From Hellea sp. (GTDB lineage: Bacteria; Pseudomonadota; Alphaproteobacteria; Caulobacterales; Maricaulaceae): a stretch of DNA of 33,697 nt. The notes under the pieces are model-generated. The model saw only the letters and a list, made by a program, of their open reading frames with translations. It was not told the DNA's origin and did not search any database. Positions within the stretch are counted from its first letter, which is position 1. Each line of letters starts with the position of its first letter. Positions 18,284-26,563 of the stretch are shown one piece after another. Position numbers and translations under genes: made by a program. The stretch is from positions 1 to 33,697 of the forward strand of contig JAHDDC010000018.1 of the NCBI GenBank assembly GCA_020629545.1, written 5' to 3'.

Positions 18284-18694
18284 ATGACTACCTCTATACT
18301 GAAAGTTCTAACATTATCCGCCGCGGCCCTTGCAATGACCGGATGCGGAGTTGCCAAGACGACAGCTAAAGTTGCCTCTTTACCATTTAAGGCCGGTTAT
18401 GAAGTCGCTAACACAACAGGAAAAGTCGCTTATGGGACTGGTAAATTTGCCGGCAAAAGCGTTTATACGGTCGGTAAAGGCGTATACTATGTGGGATCAG
18501 TTCCAGTTAAAATTACGGACGCCGCGCTAGATACGACGGCCCGCGTGTTAAGCATTACGACGCAAATGGTTGACCTCAGCGGTAAGGTTGTCACCGTGAC
18601 GCGCAATGTGCAGGCTGCTCAGCTTGAGGGCGAACTTGCCAAGCTAAGGGGTGCAAAAAACATTGTCAGTGTTTTGGTTGACGCCGTCAGATAA
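18284..18694 (+). CDS. Small lipoprotein with 11-residue K..Y repeats
   Basis: A 136-residue protein that I do not recognise. Seen: a lipoprotein signal with lipobox-like AMTGC (C21), then four tandem 11-residue units starting at K25, K36, K47 and K58 with A28, Y39, Y50 and Y61 in phase, rich in Gly, Val and Thr; then a Thr/Val-rich stretch and a charged C-terminal helix (LEGELAKLRGA). The ATG at 18284 has AAAGGAAA 6 nt upstream; the frame extends 19 codons further 5' but without a ribosome site. It follows the MoxR module by 81 nt, is read the same way, and is followed by a likely terminator. Probably an outer or inner membrane-attached periplasmic protein. Confidence 0.75.
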   Translation: MTTSILKVLTLSAAALAMTGCGVAKTTAKVASLPFKAGYEVANTTGKVAYGTGKFAGKSVYTVGKGVYYVGSVPVKITDAALDTTARVLSITTQMVDLSGKVVTVTRNVQAAQLEGELAKLRGAKNIVSVLVDAVR

Positions 18695-18716
18695 AGTCGT
18701 TCACATAATCTTTACA

Positions 18717-18746
18717 GCCGAGCAATTTGTATACTCGGCATTTTTA
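18717..18746 (+). terminator. Probable terminator after the lipoprotein gene
   Basis: GCCGAG (18717-18722) and CTCGGC (18734-18739) form a 6-bp GC-rich stem with an 11-nt loop, followed by ATTTTTATGTT. It lies 23 nt after the lipoprotein stop. The loop is larger than usual, so the call is moderate. Confidence 0.55.
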
Positions 18747-18755
18747 TGTTATAAT
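18727..18755 (+). promoter_or_regulatory. Candidate sigma-70 promoter of the exported-protein gene
   Basis: TTGTAT (18727-18732) and a perfect TATAAT (18750-18755) are spaced by 17 bp. Transcription would start near 18762, about 20 nt before the ATG at 18782. The -35 box lies in the loop of the upstream terminator hairpin. Confidence 0.5.
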
Positions 18756-18781
18756 ATGTCATCTTTTGAATTGGAGACATA

Positions 18782-19402
18782 ATGCGACTTTTATCTTTTG
18801 CTCTATTTACTGCGGCTGGAATAATGTTGAGCGGACCCGCTTTTGCAAAGAATTCCCAAAAATTTGAAAGTACAATTTCTACGCCCGTAACAAGTGTAAA
18901 GGTCGAAGTTGTACTCAGCGAAGACCTTGCATGGCGCGCCAAAAACCTTCCGCGTGACTGGCGCGAGAGAGGGCCCATACGCAGATTAAATGACGGTTTT
19001 GCTGGAAATGGGTTTTACGGCGAACGTGACCTGAACCGTTTGGTCGAACGGATTGAGCGAAAGATGGAGTCGAGGCTCAACAAATATGGTGTTCCGATAA
19101 GCGAAAATGCGCCACAAACGATCCGAATTACTTTAACGGACGCGCGGCCCAATCGTCCAACATTTGCCCAGTTGTCCAAAAGTTCAGTGTCTCGAAAAAG
19201 TTTCGCCACAGGCGGTGCAACGCTTGAAGGTGAATTGGTGACAACGTCCGGCGAGAGTAATGGTCGCGTTAGCTATGCATGGTATGATAATGATATCCTT
19301 GACGCTTATTATAGCGGCACATGGTCAGACGCAAACCGCGCTATTGATCGTTTTGCGACACGAACGGCCAAATCACTTAACAGGAATAACAGCATTCGCT
19401 AA
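18782..19402 (+). CDS. Exported protein of unknown function
   Basis: A 206-residue protein with a clear Sec signal peptide (1-22, cleavage after AFA). The mature part has a conserved-looking layout: a strand-rich region, an Arg-rich segment (RRLNDGFAGNGFYGERDLNRLVERIERKMESRL), then IRITLTDARPNRPTF and a late W-S-D-A-N-R-A-I-D-R-F-A stretch. The order resembles small envelope proteins of the DUF3313 kind, but I cannot name a family with confidence. GGAG stands 7 nt before the ATG. A good TATAAT promoter lies just upstream, so it may be transcribed apart from the lipoprotein gene. Its stop overlaps the convergent queE stop by 4 nt. Confidence 0.75.
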   Translation: MRLLSFALFTAAGIMLSGPAFAKNSQKFESTISTPVTSVKVEVVLSEDLAWRAKNLPRDWRERGPIRRLNDGFAGNGFYGERDLNRLVERIERKMESRLNKYGVPISENAPQTIRITLTDARPNRPTFAQLSKSSVSRKSFATGGATLEGELVTTSGESNGRVSYAWYDNDILDAYYSGTWSDANRAIDRFATRTAKSLNRNNSIR

Positions 19403-20031
19403 GGAACACCGATCCACTTATGGGTCTGGACACTTAAACGCCATTTTGGATTTTCAAGGCAATATTTAAACGCTGCTATTGTGTTGGTCGTTCGATTCTC
19501 GTTATCTAGTGGCTGCAATGAAAAATATTGGAAGTCGAAGTCTACAAAGTCTTCGGGCCGGTTTTCCACCTGCGGAAAAACAAGTTTTAGTTCATGTCCA
19601 GAGCGCTGAATAATTTCAGAATCAGCTTTGGGACTGACACATAGCCAATCAATACCGTCTGGCGCTATAATGGTTCCATTGGATTCTACCGCAATTTTGA
19701 AACCCTCTGCATGAAAAGACTCAATTAGAACCAGATCTAATTGCAAGAGCGGTTCTCCGCCAGTGCAGACAACCCATTTTTGTCCTGGACTGTCTGGCCA
19801 CACGTCAGCGCATGCCCTTACGAGCGCACCGGCAGTTTTAAACTTTCCGCCGCCGTTTCCATCCGTGCCAACAAAATCCGTATCACAAAACTTACAAATC
19901 GCGGAAGCACGGTCTTTCTCAAGTCCGCTCCAAAGATTACATCCGGAAAAACGTAAAAACACGGCAGGTAAACCTGTCTGTGCGCCCTCCCCTTGGACAG
20001 TCAGGTAGATTTCTTTAACTGAGTAAGTCAC
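19399..20031 (-). CDS. queE: 7-carboxy-7-deazaguanine synthase
   Basis: A 210-residue radical SAM enzyme that converts 6-carboxytetrahydropterin to 7-carboxy-7-deazaguanine in queuosine synthesis. Seen: [20 protein letters not shown], then the atypical cluster motif CX14CX2C (C31, C46, C49: [20 protein letters not shown]), and the SAM-binding TGGEPLLQ. The CX14CX2C spacing is the known variant of some QueE proteins. The GTG at 20031 overlaps the queC stop as GTGA and gives the expected N terminus ([10 protein letters not shown]); a GTG nine codons earlier (20058) is less likely. Confidence 0.95.
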   Translation of the reverse strand: MTYSVKEIYLTVQGEGAQTGLPAVFLRFSGCNLWSGLEKDRASAICKFCDTDFVGTDGNGGGKFKTAGALVRACADVWPDSPGQKWVVCTGGEPLLQLDLVLIESFHAEGFKIAVESNGTIIAPDGIDWLCVSPKADSEIIQRSGHELKLVFPQVENRPEDFVDFDFQYFSLQPLDNENRTTNTIAAFKYCLENPKWRLSVQTHKWIGVP

Positions 20032-20735
20032 GTTTGAACGTCCATATACTCTTGCCACCCTTTAGAGCGCAGATCGCAAGCTGGACAATCGTCACAGCCA
20101 TATCCCCAATCATAACGCCTACCCCGTTCACCCAGGTAGCAAGTGTGACTTTCCTCGAGAATAATATCGACCAGATCCTGACCACCAAGTGTCTCGGCCA
20201 TATCCCATGCCCCGGCTTTGCTAATACTCATCAATGGGGTCTCTAGCGTAAACACTCGGTCCATGCCCAATGATATGGAACTCATCGTCACATCGAGGGT
20301 CTGTTTTCTGCAATCAGGATAGCCTGAAAAATCTGCTTCGCACATACCGCCGATCAACGTTGTAATCCCGCGCCTATACCCGACGGCAGCTGCAAAGTTC
20401 AAAAAGATCAAATTGCGGCCGGGAACAAAGGTCGATGGTAATCCCGTTTCATTCATTTCAATTTCAACATCCCGGGTCAGAGATGTGTCACTGATTTTGC
20501 CTAATACTGAAAGGTCCAGAATGTGATCAGGGCCCAGTGCGGAATGCCAATCAGGATAGAGCGCAGCCACTTTTTCACGGACATTGCCTCTGCATTGCAA
20601 CTCAACAGCATGGCGCTGCTCATAGTCAAATCCGACCGTCTCGATATGATCAAATCGATCAAGAGCCCACGCCAAACATGTCGCCGAGTCTTGTCCGCCG
20701 GAGAACAAAAGAAGTGCTGTACTTGGCTCTGCCAT
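20028..20735 (-). CDS. queC: 7-cyano-7-deazaguanine synthase
   Basis: A 235-residue PP-loop ATP pyrophosphatase-type enzyme that turns 7-carboxy-7-deazaguanine into preQ0. Seen: SGGQDS PP-loop at 12-17, [20 protein letters not shown], and the Zn-binding cysteines C199, C214, C217 and C220 in [20 protein letters not shown] followed by DCPAC. The ATG at 20735 is preferred; an upstream TTG (20765) would add ten residues but has no ribosome binding site. Coupled by a 4-nt overlap to queE. queD, queF and tgt are not in the window. Confidence 0.95.
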   Translation of the reverse strand: MAEPSTALLLFSGGQDSATCLAWALDRFDHIETVGFDYEQRHAVELQCRGNVREKVAALYPDWHSALGPDHILDLSVLGKISDTSLTRDVEIEMNETGLPSTFVPGRNLIFLNFAAAVGYRRGITTLIGGMCEADFSGYPDCRKQTLDVTMSSISLGMDRVFTLETPLMSISKAGAWDMAETLGGQDLVDIILEESHTCYLGERGRRYDWGYGCDDCPACDLRSKGWQEYMDVQT

Positions 20736-20846
20736 GGCGCGCCCTATAACTCCTAAAGACCTCAATGACCAGACTTTCTAGGCCTAAAAACATCATGGCA
20801 TCATTCTTGAATAGTTAACGCCGAGTTAAATTTAAGGGAGGCTGAT

Positions 20847-21338
20847 TTGAGAAAACGATATATCTTACTCGCAATCGCTTCTCTTGAAATTTTGGCCTTA
20901 CCAGCCGCGGCCAACATATTCGGTGGATTTGAGTTTAGCCCTAGGCCCTATGTCATAGCTGCGGAGATCCCAGTAAATCTCCCAGGGCAGAAGCACTATT
21001 TCGTGTCCAGTAATTCACCTTTTGCCATCACAGTTCAAAATTTGAAGGGCGAAGTGAAAACGGAAGTTACAATTACTGGCGTTTTCGGTCAGGTCGAATT
21101 TGGACGTGCCGCAACTCTTGCTCAGCCAGAAAGAAGCTGCGCTAACGTAAACCTGGAAGAACCAATAATTTTTGTTTCGGAGGCGCCTACGTCTGATCAA
21201 GATGGTCAGGTTATCGACCGATCTATTATGGTTTCCCTATTTTTTATAGATAGTCCGGAGGCCCAATTTACATTCATGCCAGGAGATAAAGCGGCTAATT
21301 TCGACAAAGCTGGCTCTTGCAACTCGCTAGACCCGTAG
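20847..21338 (+). CDS. Exported protein of unknown function (TTG start)
   Basis: A 163-residue protein with an N-terminal signal peptide (about 1-22, cleavage after AAA). The mature part is strand-rich and has two widely spaced Cys (in RSCANV and GSCNSL) that could form a disulfide in the periplasm. I do not recognise the family. The start is a TTG, supported by AAGGGAGG exactly 5 nt upstream, the strongest ribosome binding site of this region. It is divergent from queC across about 110 bp and is followed after 40 nt by the MaoC gene on the same strand. Confidence 0.7.
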   Translation: MRKRYILLAIASLEILALPAAANIFGGFEFSPRPYVIAAEIPVNLPGQKHYFVSSNSPFAITVQNLKGEVKTEVTITGVFGQVEFGRAATLAQPERSCANVNLEEPIIFVSEAPTSDQDGQVIDRSIMVSLFFIDSPEAQFTFMPGDKAANFDKAGSCNSLDP

Positions 21339-21378
21339 CGTAAAGACCTTATGAATGTAGTCAGCATGGATCTAAACA

Positions 21379-21834
21379 ATGGCCGGTTTATATTTTGAAG
21401 AGTTTGAAGTCGGGCATGTTTTTAAACATGAACTTAGACGAACCATCACAGAATCTGACAATATGCTGTTTTCAAACATGACATTGAATCCACAGCCGCT
21501 GCATATCGATTTTGATTTTGCGTCCAAAACTGAGTTTGGTAAGCCATTGGTCAATAGCTTGTTCACGCTTGGACTCATGATCGGTATATCAGTCAACGAT
21601 ACAACAGTTGGCACAACAGTTGGAAATTTGGGCATGAGCGAAGTAAAGTTTCCGCATCCCCTTTTTCACGGAGACACAGTCCGGGTTGAGACTGAAGTTA
21701 AAGCTGCCCGAGAAAGCCGGTCACGACCACGGCAGGGCATCATCACATTTTTACACCGCGCCTATAACCAAAACGATGACCTAGTGGCTCTATGTGAGCG
21801 CGCAGCCCTCATGCATAAGCTACCGAAAGGTTAG
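21379..21834 (+). CDS. MaoC-like hotdog dehydratase/hydratase
   Basis: A 151-residue single hotdog-fold protein. Seen: the start YFEEFEVGHVFKHELRRTITESD, the hydratase motif region LNPQPLHIDFDFASKTEFGKPLVNSL (37-62) with H42, and the later HPLFHGDTVRVETEV typical of MaoC dehydratases. The position of the usual catalytic Asp is Asn in LNPQPLH, as in the mesaconyl-CoA hydratase-like branch. It is expected to act on an enoyl-CoA type thioester in the cytoplasm; the substrate is not evident and no pathway partner lies beside it. Confidence 0.85.
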   Translation: MAGLYFEEFEVGHVFKHELRRTITESDNMLFSNMTLNPQPLHIDFDFASKTEFGKPLVNSLFTLGLMIGISVNDTTVGTTVGNLGMSEVKFPHPLFHGDTVRVETEVKAARESRSRPRQGIITFLHRAYNQNDDLVALCERAALMHKLPKG

Positions 21835-21880
21835 CCCTCAAAACCGAATACAGCTGGCTGGTAAGGTTCTTTTCAGCCAT

Positions 21881-21911
21881 AAAAAAACCCCGCACAAGGC
21901 GGGGCAATATT
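21881..21911 (-). terminator. Intrinsic terminator of the TonB receptor gene
   Basis: On the minus strand CCCCGC (21899-21904) / GCGGGG (21888-21893) closes a CTTGT loop and is followed by seven T, directly behind the receptor stop. On the plus strand the stem is followed by CAATATTTTAG, so it may also end the MaoC transcript. Confidence 0.9.
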
Positions 21912-21929
21912 TTAGTTTGGTTATATAGA

Positions 21930-24476
21930 CTAGAAGTTCTTTCTAACCGTCACACCATACATACGCGGGTCTTGCAAGAATGCTGACCGTGAACCTGTTC
22001 GCAGCACTGTATTAAACGTAACGCCGCGGGTCACCTTATTCGTTATATTTGTCGCCCAGGCTTCCAAGGCCCAATCTTTGTCGGCATCACCAATACCGGC
22101 ACGCAAATTGATTTTGGTATTTGCTTCCTGAATATCAAACGGATTTGGTGTCTGGGTTGCTAGCACAACCGCCTGAGTTGAGGTCCGACGATCGCTCTCA
22201 TAACGAACTTGTCCGTTCATAAAGAAGTCCAAATTGTCTCCCATAGGAACGACGTAGTTTGCGCCAAAAATACCCACGGTTTTTGGTGCGTTAGTCAATG
22301 TATTGCCACATAGAGACGTAACATTAATAGCTGTTTGGTCACCGGCACAATCGTCAGGATAATTGGCATCAAGTAATGTTAAACCGCCGCTAAACGATAA
22401 CGCATCAGTTGCTTGAGCTGCCATTTCGATCTCAACGCCAGACGTCTCAGCTTTTGGAACGTTGAAAGTCACAAATTGAGCCCCGGTAAATTCCAGAACC
22501 TGAAAGTTTTGGAACTCTTCCAAGAAGGCCGCGACATTTAATGTTACTCGACCGTCTAACAGTTTGGATTTTAGGCCAAGTTCATAAGCATCTACAGTTT
22601 CCGACAAGAAGCTTGGATCCGATACACCGCCGACAGGAATAGCCGCCGTGGAGTCGAGGTTGAATCCACCCGACTTATACCCGTGCGTGAAACTTGCATA
22701 GGTCGATATATCGTCTGAAACTTCATATCCAATTTTACCAGTATAGATTAGCTCATCATCATTAAAGTCTTGATTAAATGTACGCGGCAATGGAAGCGCT
22801 GCGGCTTGTGGCAAGTCTGCTGGGGCCGTAAAAGCGAGACACCCTAAACCAAATATCGATGGAACAAAATTTGGTACAGCAGCAGCTGGAACGCCGGCCC
22901 CTACAAGGGCTGCTGGAAATCCGGTTCCTAAATTGCCAAGCGTCGCCAAACAAAGCGGGTTATTAACGTTCTTTTGGCTAAAACTACCAGTCTTACTTTC
23001 ATCCGTATAACGTAAGCCAATGGTCAGGCTTAGGTCATCAGTCACATCGAAAATATTATGCGTGAATACGGAAATGCTTTCGCTATCCTGAGCATATACA
23101 TTAGTCGCTCTGACGACCGATGGATCAATTCCCGTTATCGATTGATAAGGCGTAGCGCCAAGTCCAAATGGGTTAACCCCCGGAATTCCGCTACCCGCCA
23201 GTGCGCCGGCAAACAGAGCGCCCATAAGTTGGTCATAATCTGTGCCTAAACCGAATACCGTGTCTTGGGCAATTTCTTCGTCTGAGTAATACCCCCCGAT
23301 AAGCCAGTCCAATCGCCCGTCCATGGCATTACCCTGCAAGCGAAGCTCATGGGTCATCGTATCAATTTCGGTCACAGAACCATCAAGGACGTTGAATACA
23401 TCGATTGCAGAAAAATCTGAGTCATATTCTTCCGTCGCATTATAATCGCGATAAGAACCTACATAATGGAGTTCCATATTATCGGTGAGATCAACCTCTA
23501 ACTGCCCTACAAACCCAAGCTGGTCGCTTGATGGTGACGGCGCAAAATTTGCCGAAGCATGGAGATCCGCTATTGCGTCTTCTGCGCGATCATTGTCAGT
23601 CGGATCTGTTGCGACTATCGGACCGGACATACCACCTCGCGCGCCCAAGCCAACGGCGCCTAATAAGCCCGCTGTTTCAAGACCTGAGCTCAAAACTTCA
23701 ACTGCCGAACAACATACATTTTTGCTATCAGAATGATCGACAATCAAACGGCCTTTGAATTTTTCGTCTTCAAATCCGATTTGGCCCCGCAAGTAGTATT
23801 GATCCACTGCGTTTGACTCTCCAACAATTCTGTTACTTGTTGGATGGATATCTACGTAACCGCCACGATCACGGAATGCGCCGGTAACGCGAGCAGCAAC
23901 GTTATCAGAAAGTGGAATATTCACAGCGCCTTGAATGCTCTTATGATCATAGTTTCCATAAGTTGCGTTCACGAAACCACCAGTCTCACCGATTTTAGGC
24001 GCGACATTTGAAACATTTAACGCACCGGCGGATGTATTTCGTCCAAATAGAGTACCTTGCGGCCCCCTTAGAACTTCCACTCGCTCTACATCAACAAATT
24101 CGCCAAGAGCAACACCTGGACGTGATTGATAAGCACCATCAATAAAAACCCCAACCGCTGATTCAAATCCGATATTGTTAGATGTTGTACCAACACCCCG
24201 AATTCTCAAAACGACAGACCCTGATGCGATCTGCGCATTGGATGTCGAAAAACTCGGCGCAACGCTCGTCAGGTTTTGGATATTAACGACACCTTGTTTT
24301 TCCAGCGCTTCCGGCTGGATTGCGGTTACGGCGATCGGAACGTCTTGAATGCTCTCAGCCCGGCGAGTAGCCGTGACAATAATTTCATCTTCGACATAGC
24401 CTTGCGCGATTGCATCCGTTGAAACCATTAAAGCTACCAATGAACTGGCAGCCAGAAAACAAGTCGATTTGAACAT
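21930..24476 (-). CDS. TonB-dependent outer membrane receptor
   Basis: An 848-residue receptor. Seen: signal peptide 1-24, a TonB box-like DEIIVTATRR at about 30-39, the plug domain (about 40-160) with VPIAVTAIQPEALEK, RIRGVGTT, VGVFIDGAYQSRPG, VEVLRGPQGTLFGRNTSAGALNV, and a long beta-barrel ending in the aromatic-terminal signature (RMYGVTVRKNF). Start ATG preceded by AGGGGAAG. Two barrel loops are unusually rich in Gly, Ala and Pro, one of them bounded by Cys. The substrate is unknown. The gene is divergent from an ABC exporter and is 2 kb from the Entner-Doudoroff operon, but no ligand-processing enzyme is adjacent. Confidence 0.95.
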   Translation of the reverse strand: MFKSTCFLAASSLVALMVSTDAIAQGYVEDEIIVTATRRAESIQDVPIAVTAIQPEALEKQGVVNIQNLTSVAPSFSTSNAQIASGSVVLRIRGVGTTSNNIGFESAVGVFIDGAYQSRPGVALGEFVDVERVEVLRGPQGTLFGRNTSAGALNVSNVAPKIGETGGFVNATYGNYDHKSIQGAVNIPLSDNVAARVTGAFRDRGGYVDIHPTSNRIVGESNAVDQYYLRGQIGFEDEKFKGRLIVDHSDSKNVCCSAVEVLSSGLETAGLLGAVGLGARGGMSGPIVATDPTDNDRAEDAIADLHASANFAPSPSSDQLGFVGQLEVDLTDNMELHYVGSYRDYNATEEYDSDFSAIDVFNVLDGSVTEIDTMTHELRLQGNAMDGRLDWLIGGYYSDEEIAQDTVFGLGTDYDQLMGALFAGALAGSGIPGVNPFGLGATPYQSITGIDPSVVRATNVYAQDSESISVFTHNIFDVTDDLSLTIGLRYTDESKTGSFSQKNVNNPLCLATLGNLGTGFPAALVGAGVPAAAVPNFVPSIFGLGCLAFTAPADLPQAAALPLPRTFNQDFNDDELIYTGKIGYEVSDDISTYASFTHGYKSGGFNLDSTAAIPVGGVSDPSFLSETVDAYELGLKSKLLDGRVTLNVAAFLEEFQNFQVLEFTGAQFVTFNVPKAETSGVEIEMAAQATDALSFSGGLTLLDANYPDDCAGDQTAINVTSLCGNTLTNAPKTVGIFGANYVVPMGDNLDFFMNGQVRYESDRRTSTQAVVLATQTPNPFDIQEANTKINLRAGIGDADKDWALEAWATNITNKVTRGVTFNTVLRTGSRSAFLQDPRMYGVTVRKNF

Positions 24477-24528
24477 ATACTTCCCCTTTTATTGAGCATT
24501 TTCGCTTGGTTTATTGAATCATGTCTAA

Positions 24529-24538
24529 CGGTCGACCG
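24529..24538. promoter_or_regulatory. 10-bp palindrome upstream of the TonB receptor
   Basis: CGGTCGACCG is a perfect palindrome 53 bp before the receptor start, in the 201-bp divergent spacer with the ABC exporter. It could be a repressor site. A 10-bp GC palindrome may also arise by chance, so confidence is low. Confidence 0.25.
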
Positions 24539-24677
24539 CGTCCAAGCCAATAGAAAAACTGAATATGCAACAAATTTAATAGCTTTTGTAACCTATTCGC
24601 AACACTTCGGGCTATTCGCCGCGCTGGGCTTCACTGATTTCACTGGATGTTTGAAATACTCAGTTTATGAAAACGGC

Positions 24678-26543
24678 ATGAATTCGGTGAATCAGTCACA
24701 TGCCCCGCGCCGTAGCGGCCCAGCCATGGCAACAAAGATCGAGCAGGAAAGTTCCCATCGGGAAAAATCTCGCTCACTTAAGCCACTTCGGCATATTTGG
24801 CCATTTGTAGCAAAGTATCCCTTATGGCTCACCCTATTTCTCATATTTCTAGCACTATCTTCGGCTGCAACACTCGTTATTCCAGCTATAGGCAAGCTGA
24901 TAGTCGATTGTGGATTTGGAGGAGCCGAAGCTCAGAATATCGATATGTGTCGACGAATAAATATTGGTGGAGCGGGAGATCTTGCGCCCTATTTCAAAGT
25001 CTCATTCGTCTTCGTTGGAGTTTACGCAATTGTCGGTCCGATGCGGGCCTTCTTTATTACCACACTTGGTCAGCGCGTCATCGCTGACATTAGAAACGCG
25101 GTCTACTCGCATCTCCTTACTCTCAACCCAGCTTATTACGAGCAAGTTCGTACAGGCGAAGTCTTGTCCCGTTTGACAACCGACACAACCTTGATTGAAA
25201 CCGTGGTAACCGGTTCAATATCGTTCGGGATTAGGGCCCTAGCCGTCGCTATCGGCGCAATTTTCATGATGTTTTTCACAAATTGGAAAATGGCACTCAT
25301 GGTATTGGCTCTTGGCCCATTTATTCTTATCCCTGTCATTATTTTTGGACGCATGATCCGCAATCTATCCCGAGATGGGCAAGATCGACTGGCTGATGCT
25401 TCGGCACGTGCTGGGGAAAGTCTGTCTGCAATTCAAACCGTACAGGCGTTTACACGGGAAAATTATGAAGACAAGGCATTTTCCCGTGTCGTTGATGCCA
25501 CTTACGACACCCATAAAAAGCGCATTATTATTCGAACAATTTTAACCTCGCTTATTTTCATGCTCGCTCTGGGGGGGGTTGTCGGAATATTATGGTACGG
25601 AGCGAGAGAGGTGATTTCGGATCGCATGACAGGTGGCGACATCCTCCAATTCTCAATTTATGCTTTTTTTGCGCTTTCGAATTTTTCCTTCCTGACCGAA
25701 ACTTGGACTAACCTCTTAAGGGCGGCCGGGGCATCAGAACGCTTAGTCGAAATTTTACAAGCCCGATCTGATATCGGCCTGCCGGAAAATCCTAGAATTC
25801 CCGATCACCCCATAGATATCGCGTTTAACGGGGTGGAGTTTATTTACCCGTCACGTCCCGATGATATCGTTTTACAGAATTTTAGTTTTAAAATTATGCC
25901 CGGAGAAACAATTGCCTTTGTCGGGCCGTCTGGCGCTGGCAAGTCCACACTATTCCAATTAATGCTTAGATTTTATGATGTGACGCAAGGCCAGATCACA
26001 TTGGGCCACGTTCCAATCACCCAGATTGACCCCAAGGTTCTGAGAGAACAATTCGCAATCGTGCAACAAAATACGCCGCTTTTTTCGGGTTCAGCGATGG
26101 ATAACATCCGCTATGGCCGCGAGGACGCGACCGATGCCGAAGTCATTGAGGCTGCAAAAGCCGCTTTCGCTCATGAATTTATTTTAGCCCTGCCTGAGGG
26201 ATATGACACGGATCTTGGGGAACGAGCCACTACTCTTTCCGGCGGTCAAAGACAGCGTATCGCTATTGCGCGAGCGATATTACGGGACGCCCCCATTTTG
26301 CTATTAGACGAAGCGACAAGTGCGCTTGACGCAGAAAGCGAACAATTTGTCCAGCGCGCCTTTAAAACATTATCCCAAGACCGGACAACCGTGGTCATTG
26401 CTCACCGCCTTGCGACTGTAAAACAGGCCGATCGCATAATCGTCATGGATCACGGCCAGATTGTTGAAGAAGGAACACATGATCGTTTGATGAAAACTGG
26501 GGGTCTGTATGCAAAACTCGCCGAACTTCAGTTTAATTCTTAA
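24678..26543 (+). CDS. MsbA-like ABC exporter (permease fused to ATPase)
   Basis: A 621-residue half-transporter, type IV exporter fold, acting as a homodimer in the inner membrane. Seen: six membrane helices within about 45-340, then the nucleotide-binding domain with Walker A GPSGAGKST (416-424), LSGGQ (520-524), Walker B ILLLDE (540-545) and H-loop H576. The open frame reaches back to a TTG at 24492, overlapping the receptor promoter region, but the ATG at 24678 gives the usual length; ATG 24726 is an alternative. None has a strong Shine-Dalgarno sequence. Substrate (lipid, drug or other amphiphile) is not evident. Confidence 0.92.
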   Translation: MNSVNQSHAPRRSGPAMATKIEQESSHREKSRSLKPLRHIWPFVAKYPLWLTLFLIFLALSSAATLVIPAIGKLIVDCGFGGAEAQNIDMCRRINIGGAGDLAPYFKVSFVFVGVYAIVGPMRAFFITTLGQRVIADIRNAVYSHLLTLNPAYYEQVRTGEVLSRLTTDTTLIETVVTGSISFGIRALAVAIGAIFMMFFTNWKMALMVLALGPFILIPVIIFGRMIRNLSRDGQDRLADASARAGESLSAIQTVQAFTRENYEDKAFSRVVDATYDTHKKRIIIRTILTSLIFMLALGGVVGILWYGAREVISDRMTGGDILQFSIYAFFALSNFSFLTETWTNLLRAAGASERLVEILQARSDIGLPENPRIPDHPIDIAFNGVEFIYPSRPDDIVLQNFSFKIMPGETIAFVGPSGAGKSTLFQLMLRFYDVTQGQITLGHVPITQIDPKVLREQFAIVQQNTPLFSGSAMDNIRYGREDATDAEVIEAAKAAFAHEFILALPEGYDTDLGERATTLSGGQRQRIAIARAILRDAPILLLDEATSALDAESEQFVQRAFKTLSQDRTTVVIAHRLATVKQADRIIVMDHGQIVEEGTHDRLMKTGGLYAKLAELQFNS

Positions 26544-26563
26544 TCCTTCTCTTCAGCCGATTT

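Noticed and set aside
24492..24677. 62-residue N-terminal extension of the ABC exporter
   Set aside because: It starts at TTG without a ribosome site inside the divergent promoter region and is not part of the family length.
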